Origin: a bacterium
GTDB lineage: Bacteria > Krumholzibacteriota > Krumholzibacteriia > LZORAL124-64-63
Assembly (NCBI GenBank): GCA_030591105.1
Contig: JAUVBS010000024.1
Span: forward strand, 1-11,827
Direction of reading: 5' to 3'
Length of the DNA: 11,827 nucleotides
The position numbers and the translations under genes were made by a program. Below are positions 1 through 7,634 of this stretch, one piece after another (the first letter of the stretch is position 1; each line of letters starts with the position of its first letter). Below the pieces are notes generated by a model. It had not been told where the DNA came from. It did not search any database and saw only the letters and a list, made by a program, of their open reading frames with translations.

Positions 1-51
1 GGCTGTCGCCAGCAATAGCAGGGCGATGAAGAGCAGGAATATGGCACGCAT
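1..51 (-). CDS. 5' end of a secreted or membrane protein (partial)
   Basis: Only the first 17 codons are inside the window; the gene continues leftward past position 1. The ATG is at 49-51 on the minus strand, with a clear AAGGAG Shine-Dalgarno sequence (plus-strand 59-64) 7 bases upstream. The peptide begins MRAIFLLFIALLLLATA: one positive charge followed by an unbroken hydrophobic run, which is a Sec signal peptide or a first membrane segment. It starts 29 bases after the stop of the response regulator on the same strand, so it is probably the fourth gene of the operon. Nothing can be said of its function. Confidence 0.7.
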   Translation of the reverse strand, partial: MRAIFLLFIALLLLATA

Positions 52-80
52 CCAGGGTCTCCTTTACGGCGGGTCCAGGG

Positions 81-1484
81 TCAGCGTTTCAGGCCGTGAC
101 GACGCATGATCTTCAACAGACTGCTGTGATCAGCCAACCCCAATTCGGACGCGGTATTGGTGATGTGCCAGCCGTTACGCTCGAGGGCGGCCAGGATGAT
201 CTGCAGTTCGGCAGCAGTCTTTGATTCTTTGAGGGTCAGGGGTGCGGCGGTGTGGCCGGGCGCGGCGTTGTCCGGTGCGGCGGTACGGCCGGGTGCGGCG
301 GCTGCCTTGCTCGCTGTGCGACCATCGACCAGCGCCGGCATCGCCGCGAGCGTGATCACGTCGCCGTCGCTGGCGATCACCAGCCGTTCGATCACGTTGC
401 GCAGTTCGCGGACGTTGTTGCGCGCCCAGTCGTGGGCCGTCAACTGCGCGATGACTTCCGATGCGAACCGCTTAGGGTGTCCGCCGAATTTCGCGCAGGT
501 CGCGGTCAGCAGATGTTCGGCCAGCAGCGGGACATCGTCCAGCCGCTCGCGCAGTGGTGGTACGCGCAGTACATGCACGTTGAGCCGGAACAGCAGATCC
601 TCTCGGAAGCGGCTACCAGCGACCTCGGCGTCGAGGTCACGGTTGGTTGCAGCGACCACGCGTGCGTCGACCGCGATCTCGCGCGCGGCGCCGATACGGG
701 TGATGGTGTTGGCCTCGAGTACCCGCAACAGTTTCGCCTGAGCAGCTACGGGCAGCTCGCCCACCTCATCGAGGAACAGAGTGCCGTGTGCCGCGTTCTC
801 GAAGGCGCCGCGGCGCGTGCGGTCAGCGCCGGTGAACGCACCGCGCTCGTGGCCGAACAGTTCGCTCTCGGTGAGGTTGTCCGGCAGCGCGGCGCAATTG
901 ACCGTCACGAATGGGCCGTGCCGCCGCGTGCTTTCGTCGTGCAGCAGCCGCGCGACCAGCTCCTTGCCGCTGCCGCTCTCGCCGAGGATCAGAACCGGGC
1001 TGGGGATCGGTGCCAACCGGCCGATCTGTTCCTTGAGGGCGCGCATCGCCGTGCTCTCGCCGATCAGCGGGGAATCATGGCCGACGCTACGCCGTAGCTG
1101 CTTGACCTCTCGCGTCAACCGTGCCCACTGCAGGGCGTTGTCGACCTCTTGGACGACTCGCTCGAGCGGCTCTTCCTTGGCCAGGAATCCGTAAGCGCCG
1201 AGCTTGACCGCTCTCACGCAGCGGTCATAGCTCCCGGTTCCGGTGTAGACGATCACCGGTACGGTGAGGCCCTTTTGTTGGTGCTCCCGCAGAAATGCGA
1301 AGCCGTCCCGACCCGGCATTTCCAGATCGAGGATCACGCAGTCGACCGGTTCGCGGGCGAGAACATCCAGACCTTCGTCGGCGTCGGCGGCGGTGACGGT
1401 CTCGTGCCCACCCAGACGCTTCAGATCGTAGGCGTACTGCTGGCGCATGGCTGCCACGTCGTCGACGATCAGGATCAGGCTCAT
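81..1484 (-). CDS. NtrC-family sigma-54-dependent response regulator
   Basis: A cytoplasmic phosphorylation-dependent enhancer-binding activator of 467 residues, the usual NtrC length. The receiver domain (about 1-120) has the acidic pair D8-D9, phospho-acceptor D53 in VILDLEMPG, T81 and K103. The AAA+ domain (about 138-375) has Walker A GESGSGKE (168-175), the sigma-54 contact loop GAFTGA (215-220), Walker B LFLDEVGEL (236-244), and arginines R294 and R300 in FREDLLFRLN. An Ala/Pro-rich linker (about 388-418) leads to a Fis-type helix-turn-helix at 426-467. One oddity is the usual WPGNVREL segment, which here reads WARNNVREL (353-361), losing the PG and gaining a residue. The gene overlaps the kinase stop by 4 bases (ATGA), so the kinase is its expected partner. 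Its own target is unknown; the gene at 8807 has a sigma-54-like promoter and is a candidate (inference). Confidence 0.95.
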   Translation of the reverse strand: MSLILIVDDVAAMRQQYAYDLKRLGGHETVTAADADEGLDVLAREPVDCVILDLEMPGRDGFAFLREHQQKGLTVPVIVYTGTGSYDRCVRAVKLGAYGFLAKEEPLERVVQEVDNALQWARLTREVKQLRRSVGHDSPLIGESTAMRALKEQIGRLAPIPSPVLILGESGSGKELVARLLHDESTRRHGPFVTVNCAALPDNLTESELFGHERGAFTGADRTRRGAFENAAHGTLFLDEVGELPVAAQAKLLRVLEANTITRIGAAREIAVDARVVAATNRDLDAEVAGSRFREDLLFRLNVHVLRVPPLRERLDDVPLLAEHLLTATCAKFGGHPKRFASEVIAQLTAHDWARNNVRELRNVIERLVIASDGDVITLAAMPALVDGRTASKAAAAPGRTAAPDNAAPGHTAAPLTLKESKTAAELQIILAALERNGWHITNTASELGLADHSSLLKIMRRHGLKR

Positions 1485-3286
1485 GGTTCTCGCTCCGTGT
1501 CGGGAGGGGGCGGTACGTCGTCGGGCGCGGCGCCCTGTTCAACAAAGTGTACGCTGAATATACTGCCGCGGCCGGGTTCGCTGGCAACCTCGACCGTTGC
1601 TCCGCAGTCAGCCGCCAGGCGGCGTACGTTGCTCAAACCGAGGCCGCTACCGTCAGGACGGGTGGTGAAAAAATCGTCGAAGATGCGTTGGCGATCCTCT
1701 GGCGCGATGCCGGCGCCGGTGTCGGCGACCGAGAGCACGACCGTCGGCTCACCCGAGTTCTGGCCGCGGCGCACCGACAGGGTCACCGTACCACCGCTGT
1801 CCGGGAGGGATTCGAGCGCGTTGCGCGTCAAGTTGTCGACGATCCGTCGCAAGGCGATCGGGTCTGCCATGACCGGCGGCAGACCGTCCTGCAGTTCGGT
1901 GGCGATACCGATGTGTCCGGTGTCCGGAACACTCAAGCCCGCAGCGGCTGCGCGGACGATGGCGGCGAGGTCACACGGCTGCGGCTGACCGGCCGCACCC
2001 AACCGCCGGTAATGAGTTGCGAGGTCATCCAGATACGCCAAGCCCTGTTCGAGGGTTTCGCGGCGCTCGCGGAATACGGCCGGTAGATCGTCCGGCGCCT
2101 GTTCGGCAAGTTGAGCCAGGTGACGGACGACGTTGCGCAGCGGTGTAAGCCCGTTACGGATATCGTGATTCACCTGCCGGGCGACCTCGCCGAGGGTGGC
2201 GCGACGTTCCGCCTCGGTGACGCGGGCGAGGCTCGCGCGCAGTCGTCCCGTCAACTCCTGCAGCAGGCGCCCTAGGCGACCCACTTCATCGTGACCGTCG
2301 GTGTTGAAATCGACGTCGAGACGACCGAGATCCAGACGCGCGGTTTGCTGCGCCAGACGCCGCAGCGGCCGGCTGATCCGGTCCGAAACCCACACCGCCA
2401 GCGCAACCGATCCGATCGCCGTGAGGATCAGCGCTGCGGCTAGCCACAGATTGACACGGTGCAACAGCGCAGCCAGCGGTGCCGAAGGATGGCTCACGAT
2501 CAAGGCGGCCTCGTAGCGGTGTCCGGCGCGTATCAACGGGATTGGTGCGGCCTGGACCAGATGACCGGCCCGCCGCAGCGCGGCCGCAGCCGCGGTGCCG
2601 GCCACACCCTCGGGCGAGTCTTCGGTCGCTGTGGGTTGAAGAAACGCGGCCAGCTCCGGATCGGACGAAAAAGCGCCGCCGGCGAACACCACGCTGACCG
2701 CCAGTTCACGGTCGCGGGTCAGGCGCTGCAAGCTCGCTTCGTCGAACCGCAGGCCGCCCACGATGGTGAACGCCCGTCCGCCACAGCTGAATCCGGTGGC
2801 GCCGGACAGCGCCAGGAATTCGGCCGTCGGCGAGCGGGCCGCAACCAGTGCCATCCGGTTCGGTGCGCTCGATACCAGCTCGGCGAGGTACGGGTCGCGT
2901 CGGTCGTACTCGTTGCGGTAGTGACCAGAGCTGACGATGCGGTCGCGATCGTCCTGGATCTGCAGCATATCGAGGCCAGTCAAACGCATGGCTCGCCCGG
3001 CATAGTCGCGCAGATAGGGGAGCAGGTCGTCGCGTCCGCCGCCGATGGCCAGTCGCCAGGTGTTGTCGCGGTCGATCTCACCGGTCAATGCGTCGAGTCT
3101 GCGCTGGATGTCGGCCGCTTCGGCGGCCAAATCTTCCTGGATGATGGTCATCAGCGTAGCGGCGCGTTCGGTGAACTGAGCACTCAATCGGCGCTGCATC
3201 TGCCCGCGCACCCCCCACGCAAACAGAGCGAGCGGTACGAGGATCAGCAACACCGATCCGAGCAATATGCGTGTGCGTAGGCTCAC
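1481..3286 (-). CDS. Membrane sensor histidine kinase (HAMP, HisKA-like, HATPase)
   Basis: A 601-residue inner-membrane sensor kinase. TM1 (about 8-24) and TM2 (about 280-300) enclose a periplasmic region of about 250 residues that looks like a Cache-type sensor fold (inference). A HAMP linker (about 301-353) follows, with DRISRPLRRL at its start. The H box is QVNHDIRNGLTPLRNV with H374. The ATPase domain shows the N box DNLTRNALE (484-492), G1 ADTGAGI with D522, an F box DDFFTT (537-542) and G2 GSGLGL (546-551). No receiver or PAS domain is evident. The start is GTG at 3284-3286 with GGAGG 7 bases upstream; it overlaps the stop of the solute-binding gene (GTGA), and its own stop overlaps the regulator start (ATGA). 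The architecture resembles NtrY/AtoS-type kinases that pair with sigma-54 activators, which fits the next gene. The ligand is unknown; the co-encoded binding protein may present it (inference). Confidence 0.94.
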   Translation of the reverse strand: MSLRTRILLGSVLLILVPLALFAWGVRGQMQRRLSAQFTERAATLMTIIQEDLAAEAADIQRRLDALTGEIDRDNTWRLAIGGGRDDLLPYLRDYAGRAMRLTGLDMLQIQDDRDRIVSSGHYRNEYDRRDPYLAELVSSAPNRMALVAARSPTAEFLALSGATGFSCGGRAFTIVGGLRFDEASLQRLTRDRELAVSVVFAGGAFSSDPELAAFLQPTATEDSPEGVAGTAAAAALRRAGHLVQAAPIPLIRAGHRYEAALIVSHPSAPLAALLHRVNLWLAAALILTAIGSVALAVWVSDRISRPLRRLAQQTARLDLGRLDVDFNTDGHDEVGRLGRLLQELTGRLRASLARVTEAERRATLGEVARQVNHDIRNGLTPLRNVVRHLAQLAEQAPDDLPAVFRERRETLEQGLAYLDDLATHYRRLGAAGQPQPCDLAAIVRAAAAGLSVPDTGHIGIATELQDGLPPVMADPIALRRIVDNLTRNALESLPDSGGTVTLSVRRGQNSGEPTVVLSVADTGAGIAPEDRQRIFDDFFTTRPDGSGLGLSNVRRLAADCGATVEVASEPGRGSIFSVHFVEQGAAPDDVPPPPDTEREP

Positions 3287-4980
3287 GGTTGAGCCTCCGG
3301 GCTAGATTCGACCCAACCGGCACGGCCGAGTAACGGTGTACCGTCATAGGCCAGTACCATGCCTGCTAGCTGGCCGCTGGCCACCAGATAGGCGCGCGTG
3401 TATACCAGCGGCACCAGGCGGTCGCCGAGCTGCGCCAGAACCGCCGCCAGTGCGTCGTCGCCGTCACCGTCGGGTGTACCCGCGGTCGATATCCCGAACG
3501 GCTCTGGGGCGAGCCAACCCGCTCGCGCGAGGATACCCGCCAGCGTCAGGCAGGTCGTGGGGTACTCCCGCGACACTGATACGATGTAGCCGCCGGCGGT
3601 GCCGGACTGCAGGTGGACATCGAACTCGTCAGCGGGCGTTGCGACGCTGCTCCGAAAACCCGGAGGCAGGAACGCGACGCGTTCGGCGAGCCGCCGCGAG
3701 TCGAGATCCGCAGCCCGGAAAAGCAGCGTGCCGTCGCCGATTCCGCTGACGGTCGGATCCCAGGCGACCGGCATACTCGCACCCACGAACGCGGGTGCGC
3801 GCAGTTCGGGGCAAATCGAGCCACGCGGCCTCGTGAAGCTGGCGTGGTCGGCCGGCCAGGCACTTTCGGCGGCAACGGCTGTGGCCAGATCGTCGCGGCT
3901 GGCGGCCACGGCAGCGGCTGTCGAGCGAAATCGTTGCCCGGTGGCCTGCGGATCGGTCCGGGCGTTTGGTGCGGTCAGCAGCAGCAGGTACAAACGATCC
4001 CACGGCAACGGAGTGAGCGTCGCTTCACCGACGTCTTCGTAGTAGCTCACATCCAGTTGATGGCGAACCAGCAACAGATTGGCTCCCAGCGCCAGCAGGT
4101 CGCGAGGATCGGTCTGCGGCACGATGCGGAAGGTCAAGCGACGCCAGGTTGGCCGATCCGGATGGTGGAGATTGGCGTGGCAGACGATGTCGGGTAAAGG
4201 TTCGATGGTCGTCGACTGCAAGCGGCCTGGACCACTGCCAACCGGCCAGCGCCAGCCGCTCTGGAGCTTGGCCACGGCGCAAGCGGGGTGGGCCAGTAGA
4301 TACGGCAACAGCGGTTGCGCCTCGCGCAGCGTGACGACCAGTTGCCGGTGGTCTTCGGCCACGGCCGACGCGATCGAAGCGTCGAGCCATGCCCAGGGAG
4401 AGTGCCGGCCTGCCGGCCGGTCCAAGGCGCGGTTGCGGGTCCACGCGTCGAGCACCGCCCTGGCGGTCACCGGAGTGCCGTCCCAGAAGCGGGCATCCGG
4501 GCGTATCTCGAAAGTCCAGACCAGTCCGCTGGCGTCGCTCGTCCACGCCCCGGCCAGACCGGGGCGCAGCTCGCCCGTGCAGTCGGCCATGACCAGGGTC
4601 TCGTATAAGTTTCTGAAAACGATCGTTTCGGATAGACTGTGAGGGACGGGGGCGTGGTCTGGGCTGACCGGATCGGTCAGGGCGAAGACAATCACGCCGT
4701 CGGGCAGCGGCTCGCCGCTGGTCGGGTTGCAATCGACTGCAGGATCGGGCCGCGCCCCAGACGGCACGGTAAATGGTGGCCCGGCGTGCCATGCGCTCGC
4801 ATCGCCACCGACCGGTTCGGACCGACCACCGCAACCAGCGAGCAGCCAGATCAACGACGCTACCAACAGCGTAGTCGACAACGCGGTTGATAAACTGGTC
4901 GGCATCGTGTACGCGTTTTGCCGACGGCGGCCCGGTGTATGACGCGTGGTGAAGATCGCCGGACGGGGTCGCGGTGTCAC
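3283..4980 (-). CDS. Family 5 extracellular solute-binding lipoprotein
   Basis: A predicted 565-residue lipoprotein of the SBP_bac_5 (OppA/DppA-like) type, normally the periplasmic peptide or solute receptor of ABC importers. I chose GTG at 4978-4980 because a perfect AGGAGG (plus-strand 4986-4991) lies 5 bases upstream. An ATG 21 bases earlier (4999-5001) has a weaker GAGG, and the internal ATG at 4903-4905 gives a signal peptide with no positive charge. A hydrophobic stretch ends in a perfect lipobox LAGC (C50), after an unusually long basic N region containing RRR. Family-typical segments are NLYETLV (124-130) and a DGTPVTARAV stretch near residues 167-176. The C-terminal half is divergent. 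No permease or ATPase gene is adjacent; instead it overlaps the kinase gene by 4 bases, suggesting a signalling role (inference). Confidence 0.82.
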   Translation of the reverse strand: MTPRPRPAIFTTRHTPGRRRQNAYTMPTSLSTALSTTLLVASLIWLLAGCGGRSEPVGGDASAWHAGPPFTVPSGARPDPAVDCNPTSGEPLPDGVIVFALTDPVSPDHAPVPHSLSETIVFRNLYETLVMADCTGELRPGLAGAWTSDASGLVWTFEIRPDARFWDGTPVTARAVLDAWTRNRALDRPAGRHSPWAWLDASIASAVAEDHRQLVVTLREAQPLLPYLLAHPACAVAKLQSGWRWPVGSGPGRLQSTTIEPLPDIVCHANLHHPDRPTWRRLTFRIVPQTDPRDLLALGANLLLVRHQLDVSYYEDVGEATLTPLPWDRLYLLLLTAPNARTDPQATGQRFRSTAAAVAASRDDLATAVAAESAWPADHASFTRPRGSICPELRAPAFVGASMPVAWDPTVSGIGDGTLLFRAADLDSRRLAERVAFLPPGFRSSVATPADEFDVHLQSGTAGGYIVSVSREYPTTCLTLAGILARAGWLAPEPFGISTAGTPDGDGDDALAAVLAQLGDRLVPLVYTRAYLVASGQLAGMVLAYDGTPLLGRAGWVESSPEAQP

Positions 4981-4985
4981 CGTTG

Positions 4986-4991
4986 CCTCCT
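4986..4991 (-). promoter_or_regulatory. Strong Shine-Dalgarno that decides the GTG start
   Basis: On the minus strand this reads AGGAGG, 5 bases before GTG 4978-4980. It lies inside the reading frame of the longer ATG-started version, which supports the shorter GTG start for the solute-binding lipoprotein. Confidence 0.7.
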
Positions 4992-5035
4992 GGGGGGTCA
5001 TCGCGCCTCAGCAGTGTGGATCACGAATCCGAGCT

Positions 5036-5064
5036 AGGGTATCGCGCCGGAACGGCTCGGTCAA
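5036..5064 (-). promoter_or_regulatory. Candidate sigma-70 promoter of the SBP-kinase-regulator operon
   Basis: On the minus strand a -35 box TTGACC (plus 5059-5064) and a -10 box TACCCT (plus 5036-5041) are separated by exactly 17 bases. The -35 matches consensus at 5 of 6 positions; the -10 is weak (3 of 6). The site lies in the 156-base gap between the divergent start codons at 4980 and 5137, and would give a leader of roughly 50 bases before the GTG. It is a visual match only. No convincing promoter for the rightward gene was seen in the same gap. Confidence 0.4.
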
Positions 5065-5136
5065 ACTGAAGGCCCCTGTTTGGAAGTCTGGACACCGGTC
5101 CGGCCCGGAAGTTCCATCCGCTCCGGGAGGTCGCTC

Positions 5137-5922
5137 ATGACCGTGCGTCGTGGTGCCATTGCAGTATGCATCTGGAGCGGCATCCTGGCCATGCTGGTTG
5201 CGCCGACCGGCTGTCAGGCAGGCGATAGCGGTCGCGACGGCGCCGAGCAAGCGTCAGCGAGTGAGGAACAGCAGATGCAGCAGCTCTACCGCCAGCAGCG
5301 CCATCTCATGGTCGACCGGCAGATCGCCGCTCGCGGCGTGCGTGACCCGCGGGTGCTCGAGGCGATGCGTGACGTCCCTCGCCACGAATTCGTCCCCGCC
5401 ACTGTGCGCGATGCGGCGTACCAGGACCGCCCGTTACCGATCGGTGAAGGACAGACCATCAGCCAGCCGTACATCGTGGCACTGATGACCGAAGCGCTGC
5501 AGTTGCGGGGCGGTGAAAAAGTCCTCGAACTGGGCACCGGTAGCGGTTACCAGGCCGCGATTCTCGCCGCCATAGCCGATACGGTCTGTACCATCGAGTA
5601 CTTCGCGCCGCTCGCCGCCGAGGCTCGTGACGTGTTCGATCGCCTCGGTTACGATCGGATCATCTCGCGTGCCGGAGACGGCTGGGACGGTTGGCCCGAG
5701 CATGCGCCGTTCGACGCTGCCCTGGTGACCTTCGCCGCGCCTAAGGTGCCGCCCGCTCTGGTCACGCAGTTGCGCACCGGCGGCCGCGTCTGCATCCCGG
5801 TCGGCCAAGCGCCCGGCATCCAGCGCTTGATGGTCTACACCAAGCGACCAGATGGCTCTTTGGCCGAAGAGTTCCTCTGTGACGTACGCTTCGTGCCCGT
5901 ACAGGGGGAGGGCGCGGATTGA
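5137..5922 (+). CDS. pcm: Protein-L-isoaspartate O-methyltransferase with export signal
   Basis: A 261-residue PIMT, which uses S-adenosylmethionine to methylate isoaspartyl residues in damaged proteins and start their repair. Family motifs are clear: GQTISQP (105-111, substrate region), the SAM-binding ELGTGSGYQA (131-140), TIEYF (152-156, where other members have IER), GDGWDGWPEHAPFDA (180-194) and GGRVCIPVG near the end. The start is ATG 5137, with GGGAGG 6 bases upstream. The oddity is the N-terminus: residues 1-25 form a basic-then-hydrophobic signal ending PTGC (C26), an imperfect lipobox, followed by a Gln/Glu-rich linker. The usual enzyme is cytosolic and about 208-220 residues long, so this looks exported or membrane-tethered (inference). 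Its stop overlaps the next start by 4 bases (TTGA). Confidence 0.92.
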   Translation: MTVRRGAIAVCIWSGILAMLVAPTGCQAGDSGRDGAEQASASEEQQMQQLYRQQRHLMVDRQIAARGVRDPRVLEAMRDVPRHEFVPATVRDAAYQDRPLPIGEGQTISQPYIVALMTEALQLRGGEKVLELGTGSGYQAAILAAIADTVCTIEYFAPLAAEARDVFDRLGYDRIISRAGDGWDGWPEHAPFDAALVTFAAPKVPPALVTQLRTGGRVCIPVGQAPGIQRLMVYTKRPDGSLAEEFLCDVRFVPVQGEGAD

Positions 5923-6812
5923 TCACCGCACTTCTGGGCCGGTCTCGCGAGGAAACCGAGGCGGCCAGCGAACGCGCGAATCTGGCGGTCACCCGTGCGA
6001 GACAGATCAGCCTGTGGCTGACGGCTGCGGCGATGATCCTGGTGATCGGGCTCAGATCGGTGCCGCACGTCGGTCTACCCTGGCATTGGTTCGGCTTCCC
6101 GCTGCTGGTCGTGAGTCTCTGGATCGGCCGGCGCGACACCGACCCGAATTGGCCGAAGGTGCTCGCACTGCTGGCCTACACCGTCGTCGTGCTGTGGTTG
6201 ACGCGCATCGACGGTGATACCGGCGACGCGCACGTGCTGGAGCTGGCGCTGATGCTCGGCGTCGGCATCCTCGTGGTCCCGGCGCTGGCGGCCAAGTACT
6301 GGCTACGGGAGCCGCTCGACTACAGCTGGGTTCATGGGCGCTGGTCGCGCGAGATGTGGCTGTGGTTCCCGACCGGGTTCGTGCTCGCCTTCGGCATCCT
6401 CTGGGGCTACTTCAACCTGCTGACGCCGACCTTGCACCATAGCTGGCCGCTACCTCTCCGGGGCGGCCCTGACCAGCCAGAAGCTCTGTGGCGGCTGTTC
6501 TGGGGTTGCAACTTCGTCGGCTTCTGGGACGAATTGGCGTTCATCAACTTCGTCTTCGTGCTGCTGCGCCGTCGGTTCTCCTTCTGGGAGGCGAATTTCG
6601 CCCAGGCGGTCTTTTTCACCAGCTTTCTGCACGAAATGGCGTTCCTCGGCTGGGGACCGGTGTTCATCTTCCCTTTCGCGCTGATCCAGGGCTATACCTA
6701 CCGTCGCACGCGTTCACTGTTGTACATCGTGGTATTGCACCTGTTGATCGATAGCGTCCTGTTCTACATGATCGCGAACCGGTGGTATCCCGGCTGGGGG
6801 TGGCATCCTTAG
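5919..6812 (+). CDS. Polytopic membrane protein, CPBP/CAAX-protease-like (tentative)
   Basis: A 297-residue integral membrane protein with about eight hydrophobic segments (roughly 30-48, 57-70, 80-96, 106-124, 147-165, 193-217, 226-238, 246-290). The C-terminal half resembles the CPBP family of glutamic-type intramembrane proteases (Rce1-like): an acidic pair in FWDELAF (D204, E205), a conserved-type His in SFLHE (H238) and an HxxxD motif, HLLID (H274, D278). The first motif departs from the family's EExxxR, with DE instead of EE and no Arg four residues on, so activity is uncertain. The start is TTG at 5919-5921 with GGAGGG (5907-5912) 6 bases upstream. It overlaps the methyltransferase stop (TTGA), implying coupled translation and perhaps a shared envelope protein-quality role (inference). 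Confidence 0.72.
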   Translation: MITALLGRSREETEAASERANLAVTRARQISLWLTAAAMILVIGLRSVPHVGLPWHWFGFPLLVVSLWIGRRDTDPNWPKVLALLAYTVVVLWLTRIDGDTGDAHVLELALMLGVGILVVPALAAKYWLREPLDYSWVHGRWSREMWLWFPTGFVLAFGILWGYFNLLTPTLHHSWPLPLRGGPDQPEALWRLFWGCNFVGFWDELAFINFVFVLLRRRFSFWEANFAQAVFFTSFLHEMAFLGWGPVFIFPFALIQGYTYRRTRSLLYIVVLHLLIDSVLFYMIANRWYPGWGWHP

Positions 6813-6896
6813 CCCGGACTCATCGTGAATGAGCGCGGTGCGGATCAGGAAAAAGCCTGCCAGAATACGATTTCACGAGAACTGACGACGCGGGCC

Positions 6897-6916
6897 CACC
6901 CGGTGCGGGTGATTTT
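6897..6916 (+). terminator. Weak hairpin, possible terminator
   Basis: CACCCG (6897-6902) and CGGGTG (6906-6911) form a 6-base-pair stem with a 3-base loop, followed by ATTTT. It lies about 85 bases after the membrane-protein stop and before the YceI gene. The T tract is short, so the call is weak. The rest of the 189-base gap has no clear ORF. Confidence 0.3.
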
Positions 6917-6947
6917 GAATTTGCCTATCCTGGTGGGAATGATGTGA

Positions 6948-6963
6948 CCGGAGATATCACCGG
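6948..6963. promoter_or_regulatory. Imperfect palindrome upstream of the YceI gene
   Basis: The 16 bases read CCGGAGATATCACCGG, symmetric except for one base pair (positions 5 and 12). It sits 38 bases before the YceI start codon, where a repressor operator could lie. There is no other support and it may be chance in GC-rich DNA. Confidence 0.2.
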
Positions 6964-7001
6964 ACGGCCGATCGGTGCGACCGAGATGAAAGGAATAGAC
7001 G

Positions 7002-7595
7002 ATGAATCGTTACCTGAGTTCGTTGGTTGTCACGACACTGCTGCTCGCACTGGCGGGGCCGGTCATGGCCGGTTCGTACGCAGTCGACAATTCGCATAGT
7101 TCGATCACGTTTTCGATCAAGCACATGGTCATCAGCAAGACCAAGGGGGCTTTTGGCGATTATACCGCGTCGTTCACCTACGAGCCGGGCCAGATAAAGT
7201 CGTGGAGCACCGAGGCGACGATCCAGGCGGCGTCGATCAACACGCAGGACGACAAACGCGATGCACATCTGCGCAGCGCCGATTTCTTCGACGCCGAGAA
7301 ATACCCGACCATCACTTTCGTCTCGACCGGAGTGAAAGCGACAGGTGACGATACCGCGCTGCTGGCCGGCGATCTGACGATGCACGGGGTTACCAAGCCG
7401 ATCACGCTAGAGCTGACGATCCACGGTGTCATAACCGATCCCTGGGGCAACACGCGCGGAGGTTTTAGCGCCACCGGTAAGATCGATCGCAAGGAGTGGG
7501 GCTTGACCTGGAACAAGAGTCTTGACAGCGGTGGTCTGGTGGTCGGAAATGAAGTCGAGATTACGCTGGAAATCGAAGGTATTCTGGGGAAATAG
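7002..7595 (+). CDS. YceI family periplasmic protein
   Basis: A 197-residue secreted protein of the YceI family, a lipocalin-like beta-barrel whose characterised members bind long isoprenoid-type lipids in the periplasm. A Sec signal peptide occupies residues 1-23 (cleavage after VMA). The mature part starts SYAVDNSHSSITFSIKHM, the family's hallmark opening. Other typical segments are KGAFGDY (48-54), a DAHLRSADFFDAEKYP stretch near 87-102, LTMHGVTKPI (126-135) and the RKEWGL segment before the last strands. Length is normal. The start is supported by AAAGGA (6989-6994) 7 bases upstream. It appears monocistronic, with a hairpin terminator overlapping its stop codon. The actual ligand cannot be read from the sequence. 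Confidence 0.95.
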   Translation: MNRYLSSLVVTTLLLALAGPVMAGSYAVDNSHSSITFSIKHMVISKTKGAFGDYTASFTYEPGQIKSWSTEATIQAASINTQDDKRDAHLRSADFFDAEKYPTITFVSTGVKATGDDTALLAGDLTMHGVTKPITLELTIHGVITDPWGNTRGGFSATGKIDRKEWGLTWNKSLDSGGLVVGNEVEITLEIEGILGK

Positions 7596-7619
7596 CACCG
7601 GTTAGGTGACCGGTGCTTT
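7594..7619 (+). terminator. Hairpin terminator of the YceI gene
   Basis: AGCACCGG (7594-7601) pairs perfectly with CCGGTGCT (7610-7617) across an 8-base loop, followed by a short TT. The stem begins in the TAG stop codon. The weak T tract lowers certainty; the stem also lies just before the RBS of the next gene. Confidence 0.55.
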
Positions 7620-7634
7620 GCGAGGCGGAGGCAC

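Noticed and set aside
252..1097. Long plus-strand frames opposite the response regulator.
   Set aside because: Shadow frames typical of GC-rich DNA; the minus strand holds an unmistakable NtrC-type protein.
4978..5001. Tat export signal for the solute-binding lipoprotein because of RRR in the N region.
   Set aside because: The arginines are not followed by the usual x-F-L-K pattern and the hydrophobic core plus LAGC lipobox fit ordinary Sec lipoprotein export.
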